64,000 nt of DNA from a bacterium (GCA_035691305.1 DASSJF010000033.1:1-64000), one strand, 5' to 3'; counted from the stretch's first letter, positions 8,281 through 17,063 are shown. Notes: a model not told the origin generated them from the sequence alone. Made by a program: numbers and translations.

Positions 8281-8903
8281 AGTCCGCGGCGGAGCATCGG
8301 CGCTGCTCGTGGGCCGCCGGGGACCCGCGGCTGATCGCGTATCACGACAAGGAATGGGGCACCCCCACTCACGGCGACCGCGCGCTCTTCGAGCTGCTGG
8401 TGCTCGAGGGCGCGCAGGCCGGGCTGTCGTGGCTGACGATTCTCCGCAAGCGGGCGGCCTATCGCGCGGCCTTCGCGCGGTTCGATCCTGAGGCGGTGGC
8501 GCGGTTCGACGCAGCGCGGCGGAGCAGGCTGCTGCGGGACCCGGGTTTGGTGCGAAACCGGTTGAAAATCGCCTCCGCGGTCGCCAACGCGCGGGCCCTG
8601 CTCGCCGTGCGGGACGAGTTCGGAAGCTTCGACGCCTACGTGTGGCGGTTCGTCGACGGCAGGACGATCCGCCGGACGCGCCGGACGCCGAAAGACGTCC
8701 CGGCCGAGACAGCCGAATCGCGCGCGCTCAGCAAGGACCTGCGGCGGCGGGGTTTTACCTTCGTGGGGCCGACGATCTGCTACGCGTTCATGCAGGCGGC
8801 CGGGCTCGTCGACGACCACCTGGTGACGTGCTTCCGGCGCGCGGCGGCGCGGGGATTGGAAGCGGCGTCCGGTTCTAGCGGTCGGGTAGTGGCACGCCCT
8901 TGA
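8277..8903 (+). CDS. tag: DNA-3-methyladenine glycosylase I
   Basis: A 208-residue base-excision repair glycosylase that removes 3-methyladenine from alkylated DNA. The zinc ligands of the Tag family are present: Cys in RRCSWAAGDP and His in IAYHDKEWGTP at the N-terminus, then His and Cys in LVDDHLVTCFR near the C-terminus. The family segments FELLVLEGAQAGLSW and GFTFVGPTICYAFMQAAG are intact. The start is GTG at 8277, overlapping the dipeptidase stop (GTGA), so it is translationally coupled. The C-terminal 29 nt overlap the convergent STAS gene. The last ~15 residues are arginine/serine rich and probably unstructured. Confidence 0.94.
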   Translation: MKSAAEHRRCSWAAGDPRLIAYHDKEWGTPTHGDRALFELLVLEGAQAGLSWLTILRKRAAYRAAFARFDPEAVARFDAARRSRLLRDPGLVRNRLKIASAVANARALLAVRDEFGSFDAYVWRFVDGRTIRRTRRTPKDVPAETAESRALSKDLRRRGFTFVGPTICYAFMQAAGLVDDHLVTCFRRAAARGLEAASGSSGRVVARP

Positions 8904-9243
8904 GCGACGTCTGCGCGGCGTCCATTGTCGAATAGACCGGAATCATCCGGAAGAAGTTGAGCATGTCGATGACCCGCTCGACGCGGTCGCGGGGATTGAC
9001 CAGCACCATGAGCCGGTTGTTTTCGCGGCAGATGCGGCGGTGGATGAGAAACTCCCGGAAGCCCGTGCTGTCGATGAAGCTGACGTCGCTGAGGTCGACG
9101 ATGACGTGGCGTCCGTGGGACACCGCTTCGGCCAGCGCGTCGTGAAGGATCGGGACGGTGGAGAGATCAATCTCGCCGTGCGGGTGGACCACCTCGGCGG
9201 CGGACGCCTCATCGACGTCGCAGTTCAGGAGTGGATGCGTCAT
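8875..9243 (-). CDS. STAS-domain anti-sigma factor antagonist
   Basis: A 122-residue single STAS domain, the fold of SpoIIAA/RsbV, which binds an anti-sigma kinase and is controlled by phosphorylation of one serine. The key motif is VSFIDSTGFREFL, with the phosphorylatable serine of DSTG near residue 66, preceded by HVIVDLSDV. A good Shine-Dalgarno GGAGGTG lies 8 nt before the ATG at 9243. The longer open frame to 9315 is not needed. No kinase, phosphatase or sigma factor is nearby, so its partners are encoded elsewhere. Its 3' end overlaps tag convergently. Confidence 0.88.
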   Translation of the reverse strand: MTHPLLNCDVDEASAAEVVHPHGEIDLSTVPILHDALAEAVSHGRHVIVDLSDVSFIDSTGFREFLIHRRICRENNRLMVLVNPRDRVERVIDMLNFFRMIPVYSTMDAAQTSLKGVPLPDR

Positions 9244-9313
9244 CTGCGATACACCTCCGGCCCCGACGTCACAACCACCGGCGCGCGTCCGGAATTTACC
9301 CGGCTCTCGGTCC

Positions 9314-10015
9314 ATGGAAACCTGCCGGCGGGGAGCGCCTGAGATCGAGCGGGAGCGGCGCGCGCCGGCGTCCGAGAATGGCGCGGCGGACCGCCTGCGG
9401 CTCCTCGACTGGAGGGAGCGCGTCTTCGCGCTGTACCAGTCGATCCGGGCGTCGGGGGATCCGGCGTCCGCGTGGACGGCGTGGCGCGCGGCGCGAGAGG
9501 CGCTGTTCCGGCACCACCCGCAGTCGCCCGTGCCGGAGCGCCTGCGGGCACGCTACACCGGTTCGTACTATCCGTACGACCCGGCGGCGCGTGTGCTCGC
9601 GGACGTCGTGGATGTGCCGCCGGCGTCGCACCGCGTGGCTGCAAGCGACGGGACGGCCTACCGGTTCACGCGGTTTGCCGCGGCGCGGTTCCGGCTCCGC
9701 GGATCGGCCTGGGCGCTCGGACTCTACTGGCTGGAGGGGTACGGCGGGGGCCTGTTCCTGCCGTTTTGCGACCGGACGAGCGGCGTCGAGACGTACGGGG
9801 CCGGTCGCTACCTGCTGGACACGGTCAAGGGCGCGGATCTCGGCCTCGAGGGCGGCCGCCTGGTCTTGGATTTCAATTTCGCTTACAATCCATCATGCGC
9901 GTACGATCCGCGCTGGAGCTGTCCGCTCGCGCCGCTGGAAAATCGGCTGGCGGTCGCCGTGCGGGCCGGCGAACGCAACCCGGCGATGTCGCTCGAGGAG
10001 GCCACCGATGCCTGA
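9314..10015 (+). CDS. DUF1684 domain protein
   Basis: A 233-residue protein of the conserved DUF1684 family. The function is unknown. The hallmark C-terminal half is clear: LYWLEGYGGGLFLPFCDRTS, then ETYGAGRYLLDTVKGADLG, LDFNFAYNPSCAYDP and CPLAPLENRL, a set of invariant aromatic and acidic positions that looks enzymatic. I start it at ATG 9314 since the upstream residues in this frame are shadow of the divergent STAS gene region. It overlaps the nitroreductase gene by 8 nt, so the two should be translated together. It probably acts in the cytoplasm, as no signal peptide is seen. Confidence 0.82.
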   Translation: METCRRGAPEIERERRAPASENGAADRLRLLDWRERVFALYQSIRASGDPASAWTAWRAAREALFRHHPQSPVPERLRARYTGSYYPYDPAARVLADVVDVPPASHRVAASDGTAYRFTRFAAARFRLRGSAWALGLYWLEGYGGGLFLPFCDRTSGVETYGAGRYLLDTVKGADLGLEGGRLVLDFNFAYNPSCAYDPRWSCPLAPLENRLAVAVRAGERNPAMSLEEATDA

Positions 10016-10592
10016 CACGAACCGCGCCGCGGCGGTGCTGGACGTCATCCGGACCCGCCGCAGCGTGCCCAAGCTGAAGCCCGATCCGGTGCCGCACGAA
10101 CTGGTGGGGCGCCTCCTGGACGCGGCGGTTTGGGCACCCAACCACCGGGTGACCGAGCCGTGGCAGTTCTACGTCCTCGAAGGCGAATCGAAGCGGCGCT
10201 TCGCCGAGATCCGGCGCGACGCCCGACGCCGAGCGATGCCCAACCCCGACGCCCCCGAGGTGCAGCCGGCGCTCGACAAAGTCTACCGCGACACGGTGGA
10301 CACGCCCCTCATCATCGCGGTGACGTCGGCCATGCCGGACGACCCGGAGACGCGTGAAGAGGACATCTGGGCGACGTACGGGGCCGCGTACGCGTTCATG
10401 CTCGGCGCCTGGGCCGAGGGATTGGGGACCTACTTCCGGACGGGCGCGATCCGCGACGATCCCGCGCTGCGGCGCCTCTTCGATCTGCCCGACAACCGCC
10501 GGGTGATCGGCATCATCTACGCCGGCTACCCGGTGGAGGTGCCGAGCCGGCGGCGGACGCCGGCCTCCGAAAAGACGGTGTGGCTGCGCTAG
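10008..10592 (+). CDS. Nitroreductase family flavoprotein
   Basis: A 194-residue FMN-dependent NAD(P)H oxidoreductase. The N-terminal FMN-phosphate segment TRRSVPKL (about residue 16), the segment WAPNHRVTEPWQFYV (about 42) and the C-terminal VIGIIYAGYP are typical. The middle AAYAFMLGAWAEGLGTYFRTG is the dimer-interface helix. The end, SEKTVWLR, is common in this branch. The substrate is unknown; nitro compounds, quinones or enoates are all possible. The ATG lies inside the end of the DUF1684 gene (8-nt overlap), so the two are translationally coupled. Confidence 0.9.
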   Translation: MPDTNRAAAVLDVIRTRRSVPKLKPDPVPHELVGRLLDAAVWAPNHRVTEPWQFYVLEGESKRRFAEIRRDARRRAMPNPDAPEVQPALDKVYRDTVDTPLIIAVTSAMPDDPETREEDIWATYGAAYAFMLGAWAEGLGTYFRTGAIRDDPALRRLFDLPDNRRVIGIIYAGYPVEVPSRRRTPASEKTVWLR

Positions 10593-10594
10593 CC

Positions 10595-10616
10595 CGCCGG
10601 CCGGGCAGCGCCGGCG
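10595..10616. terminator. Inverted repeat between convergent genes, possible terminator
   Basis: A 7-bp perfect stem (CGCCGGC with GCCGGCG, 8-nt loop) fills most of the 27-nt gap between the convergent nitroreductase and monooxygenase genes. There is no T-tract on either side, so it would be a weak or factor-assisted terminator. In GC-rich DNA such a stem can arise by chance. Confidence 0.3.
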
Positions 10617-10619
10617 TCG

Positions 10620-11597
10620 TCAGCGGCCGCCGCCCTCCACGTACGGGAGCACCTCTTCGATCACCCGGCGCAGCTGCCCCATCTGGTCCCAGCCGGTGCA
10701 GCGCAGCCCGATCGTGTCGATGCCCATTCGCGCGTAGACGTTGAGGTGCTCGATGCACTGCTTCGGCGACCCCGCGGCGGTCCAGCTTTCGACGCGATCC
10801 GGCTTGAAGCCCACCATGTAGTACGCGTCGAGGAACTTCTTTGACTCGGCGAGCGCCGCGGCCCGATCCTCGTTCACGTTGATGTTGTGGTAGAGACTCG
10901 TTTCGAGCTCGTCCGGGTTCCGGCCGACGTCGCGCGCCTTCTGGCGGACGTCGTTGAGCCTCCACCGCACGTCGTCGGCGTCGGACAGCGACGTCTGCCA
11001 GCCGTCGGCGTGCCGGGCCACGCGAAGGTGCGTGCGTTCGATCCGGTCGCGCGTTCCCGTGGCGTTGTTGGCGATCCAGATCGGCGGCCGCGGCTTGGCC
11101 GCCGGCTTCGGCTCGATCGTGATGTCCTGCAGGCGGTAGTGCTTGCCCTCGAAGGTGACCTCATCCTCGGTCCAGAGGCGCTTGAGGATCGTGATCCACT
11201 CGACCATGCGCTCGACCCGGGCCTTGCCGTCGACTCCATAGTGCGCGGCTTCCACCGCGCCGCCGGCCTGGGGCACGATGCCGGTGCACGCGATGAGGAG
11301 GGTGCGGCCGCCCGCCAGCAGATCGAGGCTCGCCCACTGGTACGCGAGCAGCACGGGATCACGCAGCGGGAAGCTCGCCATGCAGGCGGGCGCGAGCCGC
11401 ACGCGCTTCGTGCGCGCGGCGATGCCGGCCAGCAGCGTGATCGACTCCATGCGCGGCTTGCCGAGCAGGCTGTCGCCGACCCAGACGTCGCTGTACCGGC
11501 CGGAGCGCTCGGCGGCCTCGGCCATCTGCAGCATCTGCTCCGGGGTCGTGAGGCCCATGAGCACGCCGCGGTTCGGCAGCGTCAACGCGAACTTCAT
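10620..11597 (-). CDS. LLM-class flavin-dependent oxidoreductase
   Basis: A 325-residue luciferase-like TIM-barrel protein of the F420/FMN-dependent type. The N-terminus MKFALTLPNRGVL, the segments DVWVGDSLLGKPRMESI and RLAPACMASFPLRDPVLLAYQWASLDLL are typical of the class; it could oxidise or reduce a small substrate with reduced flavin or F420. I prefer ATG 11597, which has GAGGTG 9 nt upstream, over GTG 11609. It is a clear paralogue of the divergent gene at 11715, with near-identical N-terminal motifs. The substrate is unknown. Confidence 0.88.
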   Translation of the reverse strand: MKFALTLPNRGVLMGLTTPEQMLQMAEAAERSGRYSDVWVGDSLLGKPRMESITLLAGIAARTKRVRLAPACMASFPLRDPVLLAYQWASLDLLAGGRTLLIACTGIVPQAGGAVEAAHYGVDGKARVERMVEWITILKRLWTEDEVTFEGKHYRLQDITIEPKPAAKPRPPIWIANNATGTRDRIERTHLRVARHADGWQTSLSDADDVRWRLNDVRQKARDVGRNPDELETSLYHNINVNEDRAAALAESKKFLDAYYMVGFKPDRVESWTAAGSPKQCIEHLNVYARMGIDTIGLRCTGWDQMGQLRRVIEEVLPYVEGGGR

Positions 11598-11618
11598 CGG
11601 TCCGCTCACCTCATTCCC

Positions 11619-11664
11619 TGATTTTGGTGATGCAGGTATCTCGCCGGCCGGACGATGATTTTGG
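11619..11664 (+). repeat. Direct repeat of TGATTTTGG in the divergent intergenic region
   Basis: The 9-mer TGATTTTGG occurs at 11619-11627 and again at 11656-11664, 37 bp apart, inside the 117-bp gap between the two divergent LLM genes. The AT-rich word stands out in GC-rich DNA, so it may be a regulator site serving both genes. I could not identify clear -35/-10 pairs around it. Confidence 0.35.
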
Positions 11665-11714
11665 GAAGGGGATGCGATTACCTTTCGTCGACGTTACGCG
11701 AGGGAGGTCTTGGA

Positions 11715-12707
11715 GTGAAGCTTGGATTGAGCCTGCCGAATCGCGGCGTGTTGTTCGGAGCCATTTCCGTGGACGAGATCCTGCAGTTGAGCGAGATCGC
11801 GGACCGGAGTGAAGCGTTCGACTCCGTCTGGGTCGGCGACAGCTTGATTGCCAAACCCCGGCTCGAGGCGATCGCGACGCTCGCCGCGATCGCGGCGAGG
11901 ACGCGCCGCGTCCGCCTCGGGACGGCGTGCATGGCGAGCTTCGTCTATCGCAACCCGATCATTTTTGCGATTCAATGGGCGACGTTGGACGTGCTGAGCC
12001 GCGGCCGCGCGCTGCTCTGCGCGTGCATGGGCGCGAGCGGCGGCGAAGGCATGGGCGAGGCGCAGAACGAGGTGCAGGTCCTCGGCTTTCGCCCCAAGGA
12101 GCGCGTGAGCCGTTTCGAAGAAGGCATCGAAGTCGTGCGCCGCCTTCTCAACGAGGCGCCGGTTACGCACGAGGGCGCCCACTACCGGTTCGACAGCCTC
12201 ACCCTCGAGCCGCGCCCGATCCAGCGGCCGCTGCCGGTCTGGGTCGCGAACGAGCCGAACCTCGACAAGCCCGACCTGGCCGACCGGCAGTGCCGGCGGG
12301 TCGCGGCGTTCGCCGACGGGTGGATGACGGACGGCGGGCCGACGCCGGCGGTCTTCGCGGCGCGGTGGCGGCTGCTCTCGCGGCACCTGCGGGAGGCCGG
12401 CAAGGATCCGGACACATTCCCCACGTCCTACCATATGATGATCAACATCAACGACGATCCTCGCCGCGCCTGGGACGACGGCGTCGGCTTCCTCACCAAG
12501 TACTACGGCCCGATGCGGGAGGACTTTCTCCGGATCTGGCTCGCGGCGGGGCCGGCCGAGGAGGTCGTCGCGCGAATCCAGGCGTACATCGACGCGGGGT
12601 GCCGGCTGCCGATTCTCCGCTTCGCGGCGTGGGACGCGCCGGCGCAGATCCGGCGGTTTCTGGACGGCGTCTACCCGCGGCTCAGGGCCGCGCACGCCGG
12701 GGCGTGA
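11715..12707 (+). CDS. LLM-class flavin-dependent oxidoreductase (paralogue)
   Basis: A 330-residue luciferase-like protein. It begins VKLGLSLPNRGVLFGAIS and carries SVWVGDSLIAKPRLEAIATL and TACMASFVYRNPIIFAIQWA, matching the minus-strand neighbour at 10620-11597 almost position by position in the first 100 residues. The start is GTG at 11715 with GGGAGGT 6 nt upstream. It overlaps the convergent molybdenum hydroxylase gene by 26 nt. Such pairs often act on different but related substrates. The cofactor (FMN or F420) cannot be read from sequence alone. Confidence 0.88.
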   Translation: MKLGLSLPNRGVLFGAISVDEILQLSEIADRSEAFDSVWVGDSLIAKPRLEAIATLAAIAARTRRVRLGTACMASFVYRNPIIFAIQWATLDVLSRGRALLCACMGASGGEGMGEAQNEVQVLGFRPKERVSRFEEGIEVVRRLLNEAPVTHEGAHYRFDSLTLEPRPIQRPLPVWVANEPNLDKPDLADRQCRRVAAFADGWMTDGGPTPAVFAARWRLLSRHLREAGKDPDTFPTSYHMMININDDPRRAWDDGVGFLTKYYGPMREDFLRIWLAAGPAEEVVARIQAYIDAGCRLPILRFAAWDAPAQIRRFLDGVYPRLRAAHAGA

Positions 12708-15015
12708 CGCGAGACGCGGCGACGAGCCGCAGGATCACCGCGGGCGTGATCGGCACGGCGTCGATCGCGACGTCGAAGGGCCGGAGCGCGTCTTCGACGG
12801 CGCCGGCGAGTACCGCGTACGCCGGGATCGTTCCGCCTTCACCGGCGCCGCGGGCCCCGAGCGGATTGAGCGCGCTCGGGGTCTCGAGATGGTCAATCTC
12901 GATCGAGGGCGCGCCGGAGGCTCGCGGGAGAGCGTAGTCCGCGAGCGAGCCGGTGAGCGGCTGGCCCGCGTCGTCGTAGCGCAGCGCCTCGCGGAGCGCG
13001 CCGCCGATGCCCTGCACGGTGCCGCCCGCGATCTGCCCCTCCACGGCCGCCGGCTGCAGCACGCGGCCGCAGTCGTGCGCGACCAGATAGCGGAGAATGC
13101 GCACCTCGCCGGTCTCGGGATCGACGGTGACGATCGCGGCGTGGACGCCGCTCGCGTACGTCGCGCCTCCGGGCGCGAAATGCGCGCCGGCCTCGAGTCC
13201 CGGGCCGTCGGGGACGAGCAGGGGCCTGCGCCCGGATGCGCTGGCGCGGGCCAGTTCGTCCAGGCCGATGCCGCGCTCCGGCGCGCCGGCCACGAACGCG
13301 CGCCCGCCGGCCAGCCGGATGTCCGCGGCCCTCGCTTCGAGCACGCGGGCGGCCGCCTGCGCCGTCCGCTCTTTGACTCGCCTCGCCGCTTCCGCGACGG
13401 CGGACCCGGCGACGACCGCGGCCCGGCTGCCCCACGTGCCGACTCCGTACGGAATCGCCGCCGTGTCCCCGAGCCGCACGCGGATTCGCCCGGCCGGCAC
13501 GCCGAGCTCCGCCGCGCAGATCCCGGCGAGCAGCGTCTCGAGTCCTTGTCCCTGCGAGCAGATGCCCGAGGCGACGGTGATGCCGCCGGCGCCGTCGATC
13601 CGCACGAGCGCCGTCTCGAACGTGCCTGCGCCGGTGGACTCCATGTAGCACGCGATCCCGGCGCCGAGGTACCGACCGGCCGCGCGCTCCGCCGCCTGCC
13701 TCCGCCGGAAGGCGGGTAGATCCAGGCGTTCGAGGATCCGGTCGAGGCACGGCGCGCAGCTCCCCGCGTCGTACACCACGTCCGCGCCGCCCAGCGCGAC
13801 GCCGGTCCGGTACGGAAACTCGTCCGGCCGCAGCAGGTTGCGGCGACGCAGCTCCGACGGTTCGAGACCGACCGCGCGGGCCCCGCGGTCCAGGGCGCGT
13901 TCGAGCGCGAACACGGCTTCGGGCTGTCCCGCGCCCCGGTACGGGATCGCCGGCGGCTTGTTCGTGAACACCGACGTCGCGTGCAGATCCAGCGCCGGAA
14001 TGCGGTAGGGACCGGCGAGGCTCGCCAGCGTGACGAGCGGCAGGCGCAGACCGTACGGGGTGTAGGCGCCGTTGTCGTGCAGCACGCGGTCCCGCAAACC
14101 GAGAATGGTGCCGTCCGCGGCGAGCGCGAGCGCGATCCGGTGCCGTTGTCCGCGGCTGTGCCCGCTCAGCATCAGGTGCTCGCGGCGGGATTCGTTCCAC
14201 CGGATCGGCCGGCCGGTGCTCAACGCCAGCCGGGCGCACAAGACCTCCTCCGGCGCGAGACACAGCTTGCTGCCGAAGGCGCCGCCGACGTCCGGCGCCA
14301 CCACGCGGATGGACGCCTCGGGGCGATCCAGCGCGAGCGCCAGGCCCAGGCGGATGACGTGGGGCACCTGCGTCGAGGTCCACACGGTCAGCAGTTCGTC
14401 CGCGGGATCGTACCGCGCGACGACGCCGCGCGGCTCGATCGGCTGCGCCGAGCTGCGCGGCATCTCGACGTCGAGTTCGACCGTCACGGCCGCCGCCGCA
14501 AACGCGTCGTCCGGCGCGCCGACGGTCGTACGCCACGTTCCGACGACGCCGTCCGGGCAGCGGTCGTGCAGCGGCGCCGCGCCGCCTTCGGCGACCCGCC
14601 TCGGATCCGCGGCGACCGGGAGCGGATCGTAGTCGACGTCCACGGCGGCCGCCGCGTCCGCGGCCGCGTATGGCGTCTCGGCGAGGACCGCGGCGACGGC
14701 CTCGCCGGCGTAGCGGACGCGATCGGGCGCAAGCGGGGACTGGGCCGCGGGACAGCGGGGCGCCGGCGATGTCACCATCGGCATCAACGGACGATTCGCC
14801 GCGCCGAGGTCGCGGGCGGCCAACACGGCGACCACATCGGGGAGCGCCGCCGCACGATCCCGGTGGACGGCAACGACGCGGGCGTGTGCGTGCGGGCTGC
14901 GGACAAGCGCGAGATGCAGCATTCCCGGAAGCCGGATGTCGGCAACGTACCGGCCGCGACCGCGGAGAAACCGGAGATCCTCGAGACGGCCGGTGGCCGG
15001 GATGTGTTCGCTCAT
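12682..15015 (-). CDS. Xanthine dehydrogenase/CO dehydrogenase-family molybdopterin-binding subunit
   Basis: A 777-residue large subunit of the xanthine-oxidase family of molybdenum hydroxylases. The N-terminal domain starts RFLRGRGRYVADIRLPGMLH. The Mo-cofactor segments follow: PDVGGAFGSKLCLAPEE (about residue 250), IPYRGAGQPEAVFALERALD (about 340), GICSQGQGLETLLAG (about 455) and, near the end, GARGAGEGGTIPAYAVLAGA, which carries the catalytic glutamate. The loop is YRGAGQ, not the AYRCSF of true CO dehydrogenase, so it is probably an aldehyde or N-heterocycle hydroxylase. The Fe-S and FAD subunit genes are not next to it. The ATG at 15015 matches the family N-terminus; the frame beyond is spurious. 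Confidence 0.9.
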   Translation of the reverse strand: MSEHIPATGRLEDLRFLRGRGRYVADIRLPGMLHLALVRSPHAHARVVAVHRDRAAALPDVVAVLAARDLGAANRPLMPMVTSPAPRCPAAQSPLAPDRVRYAGEAVAAVLAETPYAAADAAAAVDVDYDPLPVAADPRRVAEGGAAPLHDRCPDGVVGTWRTTVGAPDDAFAAAAVTVELDVEMPRSSAQPIEPRGVVARYDPADELLTVWTSTQVPHVIRLGLALALDRPEASIRVVAPDVGGAFGSKLCLAPEEVLCARLALSTGRPIRWNESRREHLMLSGHSRGQRHRIALALAADGTILGLRDRVLHDNGAYTPYGLRLPLVTLASLAGPYRIPALDLHATSVFTNKPPAIPYRGAGQPEAVFALERALDRGARAVGLEPSELRRRNLLRPDEFPYRTGVALGGADVVYDAGSCAPCLDRILERLDLPAFRRRQAAERAAGRYLGAGIACYMESTGAGTFETALVRIDGAGGITVASGICSQGQGLETLLAGICAAELGVPAGRIRVRLGDTAAIPYGVGTWGSRAAVVAGSAVAEAARRVKERTAQAAARVLEARAADIRLAGGRAFVAGAPERGIGLDELARASASGRRPLLVPDGPGLEAGAHFAPGGATYASGVHAAIVTVDPETGEVRILRYLVAHDCGRVLQPAAVEGQIAGGTVQGIGGALREALRYDDAGQPLTGSLADYALPRASGAPSIEIDHLETPSALNPLGARGAGEGGTIPAYAVLAGAVEDALRPFDVAIDAVPITPAVILRLVAASRVTPRRARP

Positions 15016-15107
15016 CGAGTGCGCCCGCGGTTCATTCGACCAGGCAGAGACCCGTCCTCCGCCACGGGGGAGGGCGGCCGCGCCGGCCTGTGGAAGTGTC
15101 GCCGGCG

Positions 15108-17063
15108 ATGCCGCCGCAGTTTCCACTGCTTTTCTCACCGCTCCGCATTGGCTCGGCCGAAGTCAAGAACCGGATCGTCAGCACGTCGCACGACGCCTCC
15201 TTCGGCTCGGGCGGCTATCCCACGGATCGCTACGTTCGCTACCACGTGGAAAAGGCGAAGGGCGGCGCCGGCCTCGTGCAGGCGTTCGGCACGACGAGCG
15301 TGCACCCGAGTTCGCCCGGCGGGCCCGGCAACGTGCAGATCTTCGACGATTCGATCGTGCCGTATTTTTCGCACATGGCCGCGGAGATCCACCGCTGGGG
15401 CGCGCTTGTCACCTGCCAGCTGGTGCACCGCGGGCGCCGGATGAGCGTGCTGGCCTCGCGGCGGGCGGCGGTGGCGCCCTCCGAGACGCCCAACGAACGG
15501 ACGTGGGAGGTGCCGCACGCGCTCTCGGTCGCGGAGATCCGCGAGCTCGTCGACGCGTATGCCGCGGCCGCGGTCCGGACGCGGGACGGCGGCTTCGACG
15601 GGGTGGAACTGGCGTTCTTCGGCGATATGCTGCCGGACGAGTTTCTGTCGCCGGCGGTCAACCGGCGGACCGACCGGTACGGCGGCTCGCTCGAGAACCG
15701 CGCGCGGCTCGCGCGCGAGATTGTCTCGGCGGTGCGCGAGGCGGTCGGCCGGGACTTCCTTGTCGGCGCGCGCGTGAGCGCCGAGGACTTCGTCGACGGT
15801 GAGCTCGGCCGCGAGGAGCGGCTCGCGGTCGCGCGGATGCTGGACGGGCTCGGCGCGCTGGACTTCTTCTCCGTCACGGCCGGCACGACCAAAGGGATGC
15901 GAGGCCGGCCGCGGCACGTGCCGTCGTCGTACTTCCCGCACGGAGCGTACCTCGATCTTGTCGCGCCGTACAAGCAGGCGGTGCGGGTGCCGGTGATCTA
16001 CGCGGGCCGGGTGGTCCATCCGGCGGAGGCGGAAGACGCGCTCCGCCGCGGCCTCGCGGACCTCGTCGGGATGACCCGCGCGATCATCGCCGATCCCGAG
16101 ATGCCGCGGAAGGCGCAGGACGGCCGCGTGGCGGATATCCGGCTCTGCGTCGGCGCGAACGAGGGCTGTATCGGGCGCCTCTACATGGGCCTGCCGATCG
16201 AGTGCGTGCAGAACCCGGTGATCGGCCGTGAGGCGGAACTTGCGGAGATCCGGCCGGCGGCGCGTCGCCGTCGCGTCGTCGTCGCGGGCGGAGGCCCCGC
16301 CGGGCTGGAAGCGGCGAGGGTCGCGGCGCTGCGGGGGCACGACGTCGTCCTCCTCGAGCGCGACGCGGAGCTCGGCGGACAGGTGCGGGCGGCCTCGCGC
16401 GCCCCGGGACGGGGAGAGTTCGCGGGCATCGCGGCGTGGCTCGCCCGTCAGGTGCGGCAGGCGGGCGTCGACGTGCGGCTTCGCACGGCGGCGACGCCGG
16501 AACTGGTTCGCTCGCTGGCCCCGGATGCGGTCATCGTCGCCACGGGCTCCCGGCCGCGCCTGGCGCCGCTGGAAGCGGGCGGCGGCACGGCCGTCGTGAG
16601 CGCCGAGGATGTCCTGCTCGAGCGGGTCACGCTCAGCGGGCGGGTGGTTGTCGTCGCCGACGATCCACACATGGCGGGACCGACCACGGCGGATTTTCTG
16701 GCCGGCCGCGGCTGCGCCGTCGAGGTGGTCACGCGGCACTTCCTCGTGGGCGAAGGCGTCGACGACACGCAGAAGCCCGTGATCCTCGAGCGGTTGCTGC
16801 GGGGCGGCGTAACGCTCACGCCGCTGACGGAGGCCCGCGCCGTGACGTCCGGCGGCCTGGACGTCCGGCACGTGCTCACCGGCGAGACGCGCCGGCTGCC
16901 GGCCGACGCGGTCGTGGTGGCAAACGGCGGCTGCGCCGACGATGTCCTCTACCATGCGCTGGACGGCTGGCCGGGCGAGCGGCTGCTGATCGGCGATGCG
17001 TTCGCGCCGCGGCGCGTGCACGACGCGCTGCTCGAGGCCACCCGCGCGGCGAGGGCTCTGTGA
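15108..17063 (+). CDS. NADH:flavin oxidoreductase, 2,4-dienoyl-CoA reductase/TMADH-like
   Basis: A 651-residue two-part flavoenzyme. Residues 1-360 form an Old-Yellow-Enzyme TIM barrel (FSPLRIGSAEVKNRIV, DEFLSPAVNRRTDRYGGSLE, VIYAGRVVHPAEAEDAL, LVGMTRAIIADPEMPRK). Residues 385-651 form an NAD(P)/FAD disulfide-reductase-like module starting RRVVVAGGGPAGLEAARVAA. Between them lies the 4Fe-4S loop, which reads CVGANEGC then CVQNP further on: the second of the four usual cysteines is alanine. It may reduce enoates or dienoyl-CoA, or oxidise an amine. The ATG was chosen where the barrel begins. Its stop overlaps the M24 gene start (GTGA). Confidence 0.9.
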   Translation: MPPQFPLLFSPLRIGSAEVKNRIVSTSHDASFGSGGYPTDRYVRYHVEKAKGGAGLVQAFGTTSVHPSSPGGPGNVQIFDDSIVPYFSHMAAEIHRWGALVTCQLVHRGRRMSVLASRRAAVAPSETPNERTWEVPHALSVAEIRELVDAYAAAAVRTRDGGFDGVELAFFGDMLPDEFLSPAVNRRTDRYGGSLENRARLAREIVSAVREAVGRDFLVGARVSAEDFVDGELGREERLAVARMLDGLGALDFFSVTAGTTKGMRGRPRHVPSSYFPHGAYLDLVAPYKQAVRVPVIYAGRVVHPAEAEDALRRGLADLVGMTRAIIADPEMPRKAQDGRVADIRLCVGANEGCIGRLYMGLPIECVQNPVIGREAELAEIRPAARRRRVVVAGGGPAGLEAARVAALRGHDVVLLERDAELGGQVRAASRAPGRGEFAGIAAWLARQVRQAGVDVRLRTAATPELVRSLAPDAVIVATGSRPRLAPLEAGGGTAVVSAEDVLLERVTLSGRVVVVADDPHMAGPTTADFLAGRGCAVEVVTRHFLVGEGVDDTQKPVILERLLRGGVTLTPLTEARAVTSGGLDVRHVLTGETRRLPADAVVVANGGCADDVLYHALDGWPGERLLIGDAFAPRRVHDALLEATRAARAL

